Positions 49,878 to 60,241 of a stretch of DNA of 64,000 nucleotides are shown one piece after another. Each line of letters starts with the position of its first letter. Position 1 is the stretch's first letter. A program made the translations under genes and the position numbers. This DNA comes from Streptomyces sp. RFCAC02 (GTDB taxonomy: Bacteria; Actinomycetota; Actinomycetes; Streptomycetales; Streptomycetaceae), in the NCBI RefSeq assembly GCF_004193175.1, contig NZ_SAUH01000001.1, forward strand, positions 744,001 to 808,000, read 5' to 3'. The notes under the pieces were generated by a model. The model made no database searches. It was not told the DNA's origin and saw only the letters and a program-made list of their open reading frames with translations.

Positions 49878-52800
49878 CCCGCGCTCCCGGGGCTCGCGTG
49901 CCACAGCTTGCGCGGCGGGGTCCCGGCCGGGCCGCCGGCGGGCTTGAGGTCGGCCCAGGGGTGGAGGGCGTAGCCGGTGGGCAGCTCGATCCGGCGCGCG
50001 GTGCCGTCGCCGGCCCCGTCGTCCCCGGCGCCGCCGGGCGTCCCGGGGCCGGCGGCGAGGCGTTCGGCGACCGCGTCGAGGCCGCCGGTGCCGCGCAGTT
50101 CAGCCAGTTCGGCGAGGTCCCAGGCGGCCCGGCCGACCACGCTGAACGCGCGCGGCCCGCGCCGCTGGACGGTGCCGCGCACCAGCAGCAGCCAGGAGTG
50201 GAACACGGTGTGGGCGCAGGCGGCGTGGCTGTCCTCGAAGAACGCCAGGTCGACCAGGCCCGTCATGTCGTCCAGGGTGGCGAAGATGACGCGCCTGCCG
50301 GACCGGATCGGCGGTGTCTGGGTGGCGGCCTTGGCCCCGGCGACGAGGACGGTCTCGCCGTGCGCGGCGTCGCGCAGCCGGTGGGCCGGGACCACGCCGA
50401 GTTCGCGGAGGAACGCGCGGTGGCCGGTCAGCAGGTGGTGCGCGGTCTCCATGCCGAGGACGTCGAGTTCGGCGTCGACCCGCTCCCCGGCGTCGAGGTC
50501 GGGCAGCCCGGCGGGCGGTGTGCCGCCGGCGCCGCCGAGGGGGAGCTGCCGGCCGCCGCTGCCGCCGGCGGGGCGCCGGTGGAGTTCGGCGATGTGGAGG
50601 AGCAGGTCGCGGCGGTTGGCGCCGAAGGCGTCGAGGGCACCGACCGTGGCCAGCCGTTCCGCGACCGGGCGGGAGGGCGCGGCACGGTGGAGGAAGTCGG
50701 TCAGGGAGGCGTACGGGCGGCCGGCGGCGATGCGGCCGGCCTCCTCCTCGCTGATGCCCCGGACGTCCTGGAGCCCGAGCCGGACGCCCCACCGGCCCCC
50801 ATCCCCTTTCGAATCGGACTCCAGTTCGATTCGATAGGCGGTGTCCGACGCGTTGACGTCGAGGGGCAGCACGGGGACGCCGCGCCGCCGCGCGTCGGCG
50901 AGCAGCAGCCGCTTCGGGTACATGCCCGGGTCGTGGGTGAGCAGCCCTGCGTAGAACGCGGCCGGGTGGTGCGCCTTCAGCCACGCCGACTGGTACGTCG
51001 GCACGGCGAACGCGACGGCGTGCGCCTTGCAGAAGCCGAACGACCCGAACGACGCCACGATCTCCCACGTCTCGGACACCACGCCGGGCTCGTACCCGCG
51101 CCGTTCCGCCTCCGCCGTGAACCAGTCGCGGACCCGCTCGCGCCGCTCGGGATCGGACAGCGCGCGCCGCGCCTCGTCGGCCAGCGCGCGGTCGCAGCCG
51201 GTGAGGGTGGCCACGACGCCGATGACCTGCTCGTGGAAGACGACGACGCCATGGGTCTCCCGCAGGATCGGCTCCAGGTGGGGGTGCGGGTAGCGGGGGC
51301 GGCGGCCCGACCTGCCCTCGATGAACGGGCGCACCATGTCGGCGCCGACCGGCCCGGGCCGGAACAGCGATATGTCGACAACGAGGTCGTGGAACGTCTC
51401 CGGCTGGAGCCGCGCGATCAGGTCGCGCTGGCCCGGCGACTCGATCTGGAAGCAGCCGAGCGTCCCGGACGACCTGATCAGCCGGTAGGTGGCGGGGTCG
51501 CCGGGCGGCAGGCGGTCGAGGTCGACCGTCCCGGCCCCGGCCCGCCGGGTCTCGGCGACCGCGTGCGCCATCGCCGACTGCATCCGCACGCCCAGCACGT
51601 CCAGCTTGAGGAGGCCGAGCTCCTCCACGTCCTCCTTGTCGAACTGCGACATGGCGAACCCCTCGCCGCTCGTCGGCACCACGGGCGTACGGGCGCGCAG
51701 CGACGTGTCCGACAGCAGCACGCCGCAGGGGTGCATGGCCACGCCGCGCGGCAGGGCGTCCAGGGCCTCGACCAGGTCCCACATGCGCGGGTCGAGCGCG
51801 CCGGTGTCCAGGCCGCGCAGCTCGGGCAGCTCGGCGAGGGCGGCGCGCGCGTCCCTGGCCCTGATGTGCGGGAACGCCGTGGCCAGCCGCCCGGTCCGGT
51901 CCGGGTCGAGGCCGAGCGCGAGGCCGACGTCCCGGACGGCGTGCCGCACGCGGTACGTCTCGGGCATCGCGAGGGTCGCGACCCGCCGCTCGCCGAACCG
52001 GTCGAAGATCGCCCGGTAGGCGTCGAGGCGGCGGGCGGACTCCACGTCGATGTCGATGTCCGGCAGCACGGCGCGGCGCGGCGAGAGGAACCGCTCCATG
52101 AGCAGGCCGTGCTCGACCGGGTCGGCGTGCGCGATGCCGAGGAGGTGGTTGACGAGGGAGCCGGCGCCCGATCCGCGCGCCGCGACCCGGATGCCGAGGT
52201 CCCGGATGTCCCCGACGACCTGCGCGACGGTGAGGAAGTACGAGGCGTAGCCGAGGCGCGCGATGACGTCCAGCTCCTCCTCCAGGCGGTCCCAGCGCGC
52301 GCGGTCGCGGTCGAGGCGGCGGGCGACCAGCCCCGCCGCGCAGCGGGAGCGCAGCACGCGGTCGGCGGTGCGGTCGGCCGCGCCGACGAGGCGGGCCTCG
52401 GGGAAGTGGACGCCGCCGATGCCGAGGTCGCGGCCCGGATCGACGCGGCAGGCCGCCGCCGTCTCCTCGGTGCGGTCGAGCAGGCGGCGCGCGGCACCGG
52501 CGCCGAGGCCGGCGGCCTCGGCGGCTGCGTGCGCGGCGCGGGCCATGGCCCCGGGGTCCTTGACCCAGCGCTCACCGCTGTCGTGCGGGCCGCGCGGGTC
52601 GATGGGCACGAGGCGGCGCGCGGCGTCCAGGACGTCGGCGACCGGCCCCTGGCCCGGGTCCGCGTACCGGACGGCGCCCGTGAGGACCGGCGTGATCCCG
52701 CTCTCGGCGGCGAGGCCGAGCGTACGGGCGGCCGTACGGAGCGGACCGCTCGCGTCCACGGCGAGGCGGAGGGCGTCGCCGCAGACCTCGCGCCAGGGGG

Positions 52801-53344
52801 CGACGAGGCGGGCGGCCAGGTCGGGGCGGCCGGCGGCCAGGGCGCGGCCGGTCTCCGAGTCGGGGCCGAGGAGGACGGTCAGGCCGTCCGTGCCGCCGGC
52901 CGCCACCTCGGCCCAGGGCAGCAGGGGGCGGCCGCCCGCGCCGCCGGTCCCGGCGTGGGCGGCGGTGACGAGGCGGCACAGCGCCGCCCAGCCGGCGGCG
53001 CCGTCCCGGGCGAGGAAGACCGCGCGGGGAGCGGACTCGTCGGTGAACGCGCCCCCGCGCACGGGGGTGCGGCGACGGCTCGCGGCATCCCGGTGCGCGC
53101 CGCCCGCCGCCGGGCCGCCCGTGACCGGCGCGACCGCGAGGTCGGTGCCGTAGAGCGGACGGACGCCGGCGGCGGCGCAGGCGCGGGTGAACCGGACGGC
53201 GCCCGCGAGGGTGTCGCGGTCGGTCAGGGCCATGGCGTCCATGCCGCGCTCGGCGGCCCGCTCCGCGAGGCGTTCGGGGTGCGAGGCGCCGTACCGGACC
53301 GAGAATCCGGACGCGACCCGCAGGTGCGTGAACCGCGGGGCCAT
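49874..53344 (-). CDS. dnaE2: Error-prone DNA polymerase III alpha subunit DnaE2
   Basis: 1156 aa from the ATG with GGAGG upstream. N-terminal PHP domain (FTHLRVASGFSVRYGASHPERL, MALTDRDTLAGAVRFTRAC), polymerase core with VAARGSGAGSLVNHLLGIAHADPVEHGLLMERFLSPRRAVLPDIDIDVES (catalytic DIDID), FAMSQFDKEDVEELGLLKLDVLGV and a C-terminal OB domain (VIFATLDDMTGLVDLAFFED). The downstream imuB-like gene forms the mutasome pair; imuA' is absent. A LexA-like box lies about 80 bp upstream, so DNA-damage induction is expected. Confidence 0.95.
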   Translation of the reverse strand: MAPRFTHLRVASGFSVRYGASHPERLAERAAERGMDAMALTDRDTLAGAVRFTRACAAAGVRPLYGTDLAVAPVTGGPAAGGAHRDAASRRRTPVRGGAFTDESAPRAVFLARDGAAGWAALCRLVTAAHAGTGGAGGRPLLPWAEVAAGGTDGLTVLLGPDSETGRALAAGRPDLAARLVAPWREVCGDALRLAVDASGPLRTAARTLGLAAESGITPVLTGAVRYADPGQGPVADVLDAARRLVPIDPRGPHDSGERWVKDPGAMARAAHAAAEAAGLGAGAARRLLDRTEETAAACRVDPGRDLGIGGVHFPEARLVGAADRTADRVLRSRCAAGLVARRLDRDRARWDRLEEELDVIARLGYASYFLTVAQVVGDIRDLGIRVAARGSGAGSLVNHLLGIAHADPVEHGLLMERFLSPRRAVLPDIDIDVESARRLDAYRAIFDRFGERRVATLAMPETYRVRHAVRDVGLALGLDPDRTGRLATAFPHIRARDARAALAELPELRGLDTGALDPRMWDLVEALDALPRGVAMHPCGVLLSDTSLRARTPVVPTSGEGFAMSQFDKEDVEELGLLKLDVLGVRMQSAMAHAVAETRRAGAGTVDLDRLPPGDPATYRLIRSSGTLGCFQIESPGQRDLIARLQPETFHDLVVDISLFRPGPVGADMVRPFIEGRSGRRPRYPHPHLEPILRETHGVVVFHEQVIGVVATLTGCDRALADEARRALSDPERRERVRDWFTAEAERRGYEPGVVSETWEIVASFGSFGFCKAHAVAFAVPTYQSAWLKAHHPAAFYAGLLTHDPGMYPKRLLLADARRRGVPVLPLDVNASDTAYRIELESDSKGDGGRWGVRLGLQDVRGISEEEAGRIAAGRPYASLTDFLHRAAPSRPVAERLATVGALDAFGANRRDLLLHIAELHRRPAGGSGGRQLPLGGAGGTPPAGLPDLDAGERVDAELDVLGMETAHHLLTGHRAFLRELGVVPAHRLRDAAHGETVLVAGAKAATQTPPIRSGRRVIFATLDDMTGLVDLAFFEDSHAACAHTVFHSWLLLVRGTVQRRGPRAFSVVGRAAWDLAELAELRGTGGLDAVAERLAAGPGTPGGAGDDGAGDGTARRIELPTGYALHPWADLKPAGGPAGTPPRKLWHASPGSAG

Positions 53345-53423
53345 CGCGCACCTCCCGTCACACCTGTCACGACTTCCCCTGTCCCCCGGCGACCACTGGT
53401 CCGGGTCCACCATAAACCAGCCA

Positions 53424-53439
53424 TCGAACATGCGTACGA
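53424..53439. promoter_or_regulatory. LexA (SOS) box upstream of dnaE2
   Basis: TCGAAC-ATGC-GTACGA matches the actinobacterial SOS consensus TCGAAC(N4)GTTCGA with one mismatch. It lies about 80 bp upstream of dnaE2 and about 100 bp upstream of the divergent HAD gene. Confidence 0.75.
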
Positions 53440-53540
53440 CTCTTTTGGGCGCAGGTCAGCGGCTCCCGGGCGTCCGCACCTGGCCGGGGACTGGCCGAAA
53501 CCCACCCCACGCCCCTCCCGGGACGCGTTACGCTGCCCGG

Positions 53541-54227
53541 GTGGCGCTCCCCCCTGATCTGGTGATCTTCGACTGCGACGGCGTGCTGGTGGACAGCGAG
53601 CCCCTCGCGCTGCGCGTCTGCGTCGGCCTCGGTGCCGAACTCGGCTGGCCCCTGACCGAGCACGAGGTCGTCGACCGCTTCCTCGGCCGTTCGGAGCGCG
53701 CCGTCCGCGCCCAGATCGCGGACCGGCTCGGCGAGGCGGCGGCCGAGCGCTGGAGCGAGCAGTACCGGCTGCGGCTGGCCGGGATCATCGAGACCGAGCT
53801 GGCCGGGGTCGAGGGCGTCGTGGAGGTCCTCGACGCCCTCGACGCGCACGGCCCCCTCCTTCACTGCATCGCCTCAAGCGGCAGCCACGGGAAGATGCGC
53901 CGCACCCTGACCCGCACCGGCCTGTACGAACGGTTCGCCGGCCGCATCTTCAGCGCGTCGGAGGTCGCGCGCGGCAAACCGGAACCCGACCTCTTCCTCC
54001 ACGCCGCGGCGAGCATGGGCGTCCCCCCGGAGCGCTGCGCCGTCGTCGAGGACAGCCAGTACGGCGTCCGCGCCGCGCGCGCGGCCGGGATGCGGTCCTT
54101 CGGCTACGCGGGCGGCCTCACCCCCGCCGCCTGGCTGGCGGGCGGGGACACCGTGGTCTTCTCCGACATGCGGGAGCTGCCCGCCCTGCTCGGCCTCCCC
54201 GGGCCGGGGACTCGCCCCGTGGCGTGA
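53541..54227 (+). CDS. HAD-superfamily phosphatase (beta-phosphoglucomutase-like)
   Basis: 228 aa from a GTG. Motif I DLVIFDCDGVLVDSEPLAL (two Asp), motif II IASSGSHGKMRRTL, motif III Lys in ARGKPEPDLFLHAA, motif IV AVVEDSQYGVRAARAAGM. The cap domain is the small helical type of subfamily IA. It hydrolyses a phosphorylated metabolite that cannot be named from sequence. It is divergent from dnaE2 and about 117 bp upstream of asd. Confidence 0.93.
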   Translation: MALPPDLVIFDCDGVLVDSEPLALRVCVGLGAELGWPLTEHEVVDRFLGRSERAVRAQIADRLGEAAAERWSEQYRLRLAGIIETELAGVEGVVEVLDALDAHGPLLHCIASSGSHGKMRRTLTRTGLYERFAGRIFSASEVARGKPEPDLFLHAAASMGVPPERCAVVEDSQYGVRAARAAGMRSFGYAGGLTPAAWLAGGDTVVFSDMRELPALLGLPGPGTRPVA

Positions 54228-55370
<1,143 letters not shown>

Positions 55371-55394
55371 GGCACCACAGCGGCACGAGCCGCA

Positions 55395-55432
55395 CGAGGG
55401 GGGCGCGGACGCCCGGTTCCGCGCCCCCCTCG
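55395..55432. terminator. Bidirectional terminator between asd and the DUF5685 gene
   Basis: A perfect 15-bp stem (CGAGGGGGGCGCGGA at 55395-55409, complement at 55418-55432) with an 8-nt loop lies between convergent stops at 55370 and 55458. Confidence 0.88.
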
Positions 55433-55457
55433 GCCTGTCCGCCGGAGCCCGGTGGCC

Positions 55458-56657
55458 TCAGCAGTCGCAGCCGCAGTTGCAGTCGCAGCAGCCGCCGTCG
55501 CCACCGCCACCGTCACCGCTGCTGCAGCACTGGCAGCAGTTGCAGCCGCAGTCGCAGCAGTCCCCGTAGTGGCAGCAGCCGTGCCGCTGCTTGCCGGTCC
55601 ACGGGTCGGCGTAGTCCTCGCGGCAGCAGATCTGGCAGGTGCACAGCATCGTGGCCCACACGGCGCAGCCGGCGATGAGGCCCCGCTTCTTGTTCTTGTC
55701 CTTGCGGTCGGGCAGCCATGCGGGATCGGGCAGCAGGTCGGGGTCGATGTCGGGGCCGGGGCCGAGGTGGGCGGGCTCCCCGCCGTGTCCGTGGCGGTGC
55801 CCGCCCTCGCCGAACACCCGCCCGACGGACCGTTCCACCTCGTGCACGAGGAGCCGGTGCACGAGCCTGCCGTCGGTGAACTCCGTGTCCTTCAGCGCCA
55901 GCCGGATGCCGGTGACGGCCTCGCCGCACAGCCGCCGCACCTCGGGCAGCGGGGTGCCGGTGGCGTCGATCGGGTTCCAGGCGCCGGTGCGCCGGTCCTC
56001 GCGCAGGTCCTCGACCGCGTCGAGGAGGTGCGCGAGCCGGCCGAAGAGGCGGCCGGCCTCGGTCAGGTGCGCGGCGTTGCCCGGCCGTCCCGCCAGCTCG
56101 GCGGTGTGGGCGAACGCCGCGGCCGTCGCGGTCTCGACGGGCTCGGTGACCACCAGGAGGGGGGTCCCGGGGCCGGCGAGCCGTTCGATCCCGGGCTGCC
56201 GTGCGACCGCGTCGAGCAGCACGGCCGTGTCGAACCCCATGTCGGCGCCGGACCGCGTGCCCACCGTGTCCCACCCGGACGCCACCCGCCGCGCCGCGCC
56301 CGCGAGGACGGGCCGCGCCCACACGCCGTCGCGGTCGGCGACGTGGTCGCGCAGCTTCGCCGACGCCAGGACCAGCGAGACGACGGCGGCCAGCCGCGCG
56401 CCCCGGTCGGCCGCGACCGATGCGGTCCGCATGCCGCGCAGCGCGCAGGGACCCGCCGTGCGCCGTACCCGTGCCTCCTCGGGCGCCTGGGCGGCGTACA
56501 GGACGGATATCAGCAGGCCGTCGTAGTTGGTGGCGACGCGGGCCGCCTGCCCCCGTTCCTTCCGCAGCGCGAGACAGAGCCCGCACAGGTGCCCCATCCA
56601 CTCGGCGAACAGGCCGTCCGGCAGGTGGTGCCGGCAGGGCCGGACGATTCCGAACAC
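55458..56657 (-). CDS. DUF5685 family protein with cysteine-rich C-terminus
   Basis: 399 aa from the GTG at 56655-56657, which gives the family N-terminus FGIVRPCRHHL and has GGGGAG 7 bp upstream. A helical body follows (LFAEWMGHLCGLCLALRKERGQAARVATNYDGLLISVLY; RLFGRLAHLLDAVEDLREDRRTGAWNPID). The last 70 residues contain 21 cysteines in CC, C-x-C and C-C-x-C patterns (such as GDCCDCGCNCCQCC), separated by Gly/Asp. This looks like a metallothionein-like or Fe-S tail. The family's function is not known; the tail is its striking feature. Confidence 0.88.
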   Translation of the reverse strand: MFGIVRPCRHHLPDGLFAEWMGHLCGLCLALRKERGQAARVATNYDGLLISVLYAAQAPEEARVRRTAGPCALRGMRTASVAADRGARLAAVVSLVLASAKLRDHVADRDGVWARPVLAGAARRVASGWDTVGTRSGADMGFDTAVLLDAVARQPGIERLAGPGTPLLVVTEPVETATAAAFAHTAELAGRPGNAAHLTEAGRLFGRLAHLLDAVEDLREDRRTGAWNPIDATGTPLPEVRRLCGEAVTGIRLALKDTEFTDGRLVHRLLVHEVERSVGRVFGEGGHRHGHGGEPAHLGPGPDIDPDLLPDPAWLPDRKDKNKKRGLIAGCAVWATMLCTCQICCREDYADPWTGKQRHGCCHYGDCCDCGCNCCQCCSSGDGGGGDGGCCDCNCGCDC

Positions 56658-56678
56658 GATCACTCCCCGTCCCGGACA

Positions 56679-56719
56679 GCGCGGCAGCCCCCGGCCGGGA
56701 GGTCCGGGGGCTGCCGCGC
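56679..56719 (-). terminator. Terminator after the first S1 protease gene
   Basis: A perfect 16-bp stem (GCGCGGCAGCCCCCGG at 56679-56694, complement at 56704-56719) with a 9-nt loop, 27 bp beyond the protease stop codon and just before the DUF5685 start. Confidence 0.88.
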
Positions 56720-56745
56720 CATCCGATGATCTGACTGCTTCTCGG

Positions 56746-57837
56746 CTACGGGATCGTAGCTCCCGTCGCCTCCAGGGCGTCCGTCACGGGGTAGAAGAAC
56801 GTCGTGCCGCCGGACGTGCAGTCGCCGCTGCCGCCGGACGTGAGGCCGACCGCGTCGCCGTCGGCGAACAGGGCGCCGCCGCTGTCGCCGGGTTCCGCGC
56901 ACACGGTCGTCTCGATGACGCCGTACACCGTGCCCTGCGGATAGCTGACGGAGACGTCGACCGCGGTCACCTCGCCGCCGTGCACACCGGTCGTGCTGCC
57001 GCTGCGCCGCACCGACTGGCCGACGACCGCCTCGGCGGCACCGGTGATCTCCTGCGCGGTGCCGTCGTACAGGTTCACCTCGCTCGGGTGCTCGGCCGAG
57101 GCGTCGGCGTACTCGACGAGCGCGTAGTCGGACTCGGGGAACTCGCCCCGCGTCATGGTGCCGACCCCCTCGCCGCCCGCCGTGTCGGACCAGGTGCTGC
57201 CGACGCTGCCGCAGTGCCCGGCGGTGAGGAACGCGGGGGTGTCGCCCACGGACACGTTGAAGCCGAGCGAGCAGCGTGAGCCCGAGCTGTGGATGGCGTC
57301 GCCGCCCGCGAGGTACGGGCGGAACTCGCCCTCGACGGAGTCGAGGGTCGCGGCGTCGCCGAGTTCCGCGACGGCGGTGCGCAGGTCGGTGAGGGCCGCG
57401 CCGCGCACGGTGGCGTCCGTCGTGACGCGGACGGCGTTGGCCACCGGGTCGACGGCCCAGGCGGTGCCGGGGACGGCGAGGGCGTCGACCGCCGCCCTGA
57501 CCTCGCCGAGTTCGGTCAGGCTGTGCTGTACGAGCCGGGCGTCGGCGCCCGCCTCGCGGACGGTGGTGAGCGCGGCCTCGTCCACGACCGTGACGACGAG
57601 GGTGCCGGAGTCGGCGTCGTAGTAGGTGCCGCCGGTGGTGTCGGGGCCGAGGCGGGTGGAGAGCGAGGCGGCCAGGGTGCCGGCCTCGGTGGACGACATG
57701 ACCCGGGGAGCGGCGGCCGGTGCCGTCACCGGGTCGGCGGTCGCCTCCTGGACGGCCAGGGGGCCGGCGAGGAGCGCGGCGGCGGCGGTCGCCGCTGCCG
57801 CGGACCGCCGCCGGTGGGACGTACGTCGGTGTGTCAC
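56746..57837 (-). CDS. Secreted S1-family serine protease (streptogrisin/alpha-lytic type) with propeptide
   Basis: 363 aa from a GTG with GGAGGAAA upstream. Signal peptide (RRRSAAAATAAAALLAGPLAVQEATA), a propeptide to about residue 185, then the mature enzyme beginning near GGDAIHSSGSRCSLGFNV. Catalytic triad: His in FLTAGHCGSVG, Asp in FPESDYALVEYAD, Ser in [12 protein letters not shown]. It ends [16 protein letters not shown]. The Cys pairs of streptogrisins are present. A second, related protease gene lies just upstream. Confidence 0.93.
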   Translation of the reverse strand: MTHRRTSHRRRSAAAATAAAALLAGPLAVQEATADPVTAPAAAPRVMSSTEAGTLAASLSTRLGPDTTGGTYYDADSGTLVVTVVDEAALTTVREAGADARLVQHSLTELGEVRAAVDALAVPGTAWAVDPVANAVRVTTDATVRGAALTDLRTAVAELGDAATLDSVEGEFRPYLAGGDAIHSSGSRCSLGFNVSVGDTPAFLTAGHCGSVGSTWSDTAGGEGVGTMTRGEFPESDYALVEYADASAEHPSEVNLYDGTAQEITGAAEAVVGQSVRRSGSTTGVHGGEVTAVDVSVSYPQGTVYGVIETTVCAEPGDSGGALFADGDAVGLTSGGSGDCTSGGTTFFYPVTDALEATGATIP

Positions 57838-58247
57838 GCTCGTTTCCTCCTGTGGGGGATGGAGCCTGCGCTCCGGAGAGAGCACGAACCCGGCCAGTCC
57901 ATCGGTGGGCCGGTCACGTTCATGCCAAGCGGTACCGGCGAGTATCCGAGGTGGCCCGGGACCGCACAAGACCGAGAACTTGCCCCGGACATATGAACAC
58001 ACCGGTAAACGTAATGCGCGTAAACCATCCGGAACACTCCGGCCTTTCCCGCGCGGGGCGGACAGGGGAACACCCGGGCGGCCGGCGGCCCACCCGCCCG
58101 CCGGCTCCGGCGGACACCGTTCCAACTGGTCTGGACCTGTCTGGAAATCACCGTTCGCTCCACCGTTTTCACCCACCTCCCCGCCAGGGCGAACGCATGT
58201 CCGGTGGCCCGTGTCACACACAGGCACCCCACCCGCCCCGCACAGCA
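57838..58247. other. 410-bp intergenic region upstream of the first S1 protease
   Basis: Contains the protease ribosome site and the moderately AT-rich stretch 57990-58030, a likely promoter position. I see no ORF with a family match and no clear operator. The right end is the terminator of the next protease gene. Confidence 0.4.
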
Positions 58248-58279
58248 CTCCGCCCCGCCGGCGGACCGGCGGGGCGGAG
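58248..58279 (-). terminator. Terminator after the second S1 protease gene
   Basis: A perfect 14-bp stem (CTCCGCCCCGCCGG at 58248-58261, complement at 58266-58279) with a CGGA loop, 38 bp beyond the protease stop. Confidence 0.88.
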
Positions 58280-58316
58280 CGGACGGGGCGCGGCGGCCCC
58301 GGCTGGGGACGGACCG

Positions 58317-59230
58317 TCAGAGGATGGTCGCCCCATAGGCGTTCAGGGCCTCGACGACGGGCTGGAAGAACGTCGTGCCGCCCGAGGTGCAGTTGCCGCT
58401 GCCGCCCGAGGTGAGCCCGATCGCCGTGTTCCCCGAGAAGAGCGCACCGCCGCTGTCACCCGGCTCGGCGCACACGTTGGTGCGGATCAGACCGGAGACG
58501 ATGTCGCCGTTGCCGTAGTTCACCGTGTAGTTGAGCCCGGTGACCGAACCGCTGTGCAGCCCCGTGGTGCTGCCGCTGCGCTCCACCCGCAGGCCGACGG
58601 TCGCGTTCGCGGCGCCGGTGATGTCACGGGAGGTGCCGTTGTACAGGTTGACCGTGCCCGGGTGCGGGACGGAGCTGTTCGCGTACCGCACGAGGCCGTA
58701 GTCGTTGCCCGGGAAGCTGCTGTGGGCGGTCGGCCCCACGTACTCGGTGAGCGAGGAGTTCGTGTACCAGTTCGGGTACCCCTCGGTGCAGTGACCAGCG
58801 GTCAGGAAGTAGTACGCCCCGGAGATCTGGACGTTGAAGCCGACGGAGCAGCGCCACCCGGCGTCGGCGTAGATGGCGTCACCACCGGCCAGGTACTGCT
58901 CGAAGCTGCCTTCGACGCGCTCCACGGTGATCGCGCCGGACAGCGAGCCGGCGCCGCCGCGGATGCGGTCGATGTCGGCGTCCGAGACGGTCTCGTCGGC
59001 CGTCACGACGACCTGGCCCGTGGCCTTGTCCACGGTCCACGCGGTGCCGGAGACATCGGCGGCGAGCACCGCGTCACTGGCGGTCCTGAGCTGCGCGGTG
59101 GTGTAGTCGGCCGCGGGTTCGGCCGACGCGCTGTTCGGCAGGGCGAACGCGACGGCGGCCAGCAGGCCGGAGGCGGCGGCGAGGAGCCGGAGCCGGCGGG
59201 ACGTGCGGGGTGGGGGTCGGTGCGCTTCAT
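58317..59230 (-). CDS. Second secreted S1-family protease; apparent one-base frameshift in the signal peptide
   Basis: The body reads as a streptogrisin-type protease: propeptide, mature start near [19 protein letters not shown], His in [10 protein letters not shown], Asp in [13 protein letters not shown], Ser in [12 protein letters not shown], end [15 protein letters not shown]. The natural start is the ATG at 59228-59230 (MKRT), with GGAGGAAC upstream, but it is in another frame from [21 protein letters not shown]. Adding one base in the C run at 59207-59216 joins them into a normal signal peptide and a 304-aa protein. Otherwise an upstream in-frame ATG would add about 40 odd residues. Closely related to the neighbour at 56746. 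Confidence 0.85.
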
Positions 59231-59636
59231 TCCCACTTGTTCCTCCAGTCGGAGAATCCGGAGCCCACGGCTGGTGGGCTGAGGCGGCGTGGTCAGGAGC
59301 GTGTCCGTGGCGGGGGCCGCGGTTCCCCCACATGGCCATGACCCTGACAAGCGCTGCTCCGAGTCTCCCCACCGGCGGACATGGCGGAAAGAACGCCTTC
59401 AGGACACCGCCCGCCCGGCATCACCCGTTCGGCCGCGCGCGGGCAACTTACTGTGCGTCAGCACTCCGCTACCACATCGCCGCTGATGAACGGCCACATC
59501 GAATGCACCAGAACCGTCACGAATCCGCGAACCGATGGGCATTCCCTTGGCGCTTCATCCGCATGATGGACGACCATAGGGGGGATGCGGTCAGGTACCA
59601 GCCGCATCACAAGTGAGTGAGAGAGAGGAGGCATCC
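59231..59636. other. 406-bp divergent intergenic region
   Basis: Lies between the second protease and the SepF-like gene. It holds ribosome sites at both ends (GGAGGAAC on the minus strand, GAGAGAGGAGG on the plus strand) and a lower-GC part around 59440-59600. No convincing gene, operator or RNA element is seen. Confidence 0.4.
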
Positions 59637-60080
59637 ATGGGATCGGTTCGAAAGGCGAGCGCCTGGCTCGGTCTCGTCGAGGACCGCGAGATGCGCTACT
59701 ACGACGACGAGTACGCGGAAGGCCCCGAGCCGGGCGACAGCGCGGGACCGTGGGCCACCGACCCGAGGGTGCGGGTGGCCGCCGAGGTCGCGCAGGACCA
59801 GGGCGGCCGTATCGCCATGGTCACGCCGGACGGCTTCCGGGACGCGCGGCGCATCGGTGAGCTGTTCCGCGACGGCATCCCCGTCGTCGTGAACCTCACG
59901 GTCCTCGACTCGGGCGACGCCAAGCGCGTCGTGGACTTCGCCGCCGGCCTGATCTTCGGCCTGCGCGGGACCATCGACCGGGTGGCCAACCGTGTGTTCC
60001 TCCTCACGCCCGCCGACTACCAGGTCGTGACCGCCCACCACGACCGCACGGCCGACGGCGGCTTCTTCAACCAGAGCTGA
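59637..60080 (+). CDS. SepF-like cell-division protein paralogue
   Basis: 147 aa with AGAGAGGAGG upstream. N-terminal membrane-targeting segment [29 protein letters not shown], a short linker, then the SepF domain: [62 protein letters not shown]. SepF anchors and aligns FtsZ. The main sepF lies in the ftsZ cluster; this isolated copy is one of the extra SepF-like proteins of streptomycetes and may act at a particular stage of division. Confidence 0.93.
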   Translation: MGSVRKASAWLGLVEDREMRYYDDEYAEGPEPGDSAGPWATDPRVRVAAEVAQDQGGRIAMVTPDGFRDARRIGELFRDGIPVVVNLTVLDSGDAKRVVDFAAGLIFGLRGTIDRVANRVFLLTPADYQVVTAHHDRTADGGFFNQS

Positions 60081-60241
60081 CGCGTTCCGCGGCCGCCGGG
60101 ATCCGCTCCCCGGCCGCCGGTCCGTCCGCGCCGCCGACCACCCGGCCGCGGAACGCGCCGAGGCGGCGGGCCTTCCGCCCGCGCGCCTCCCGGGGCACCC
60201 CGGCCGACGGACCGTGCCCCCTCCCCGCGCCACCGCCCGCG

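Noticed and set aside
49898..53557. 1219-codon plus-strand ORF opposite dnaE2
   Set aside because: A long antisense shadow of high GC content; dnaE2 has all conserved polymerase motifs on the other strand.
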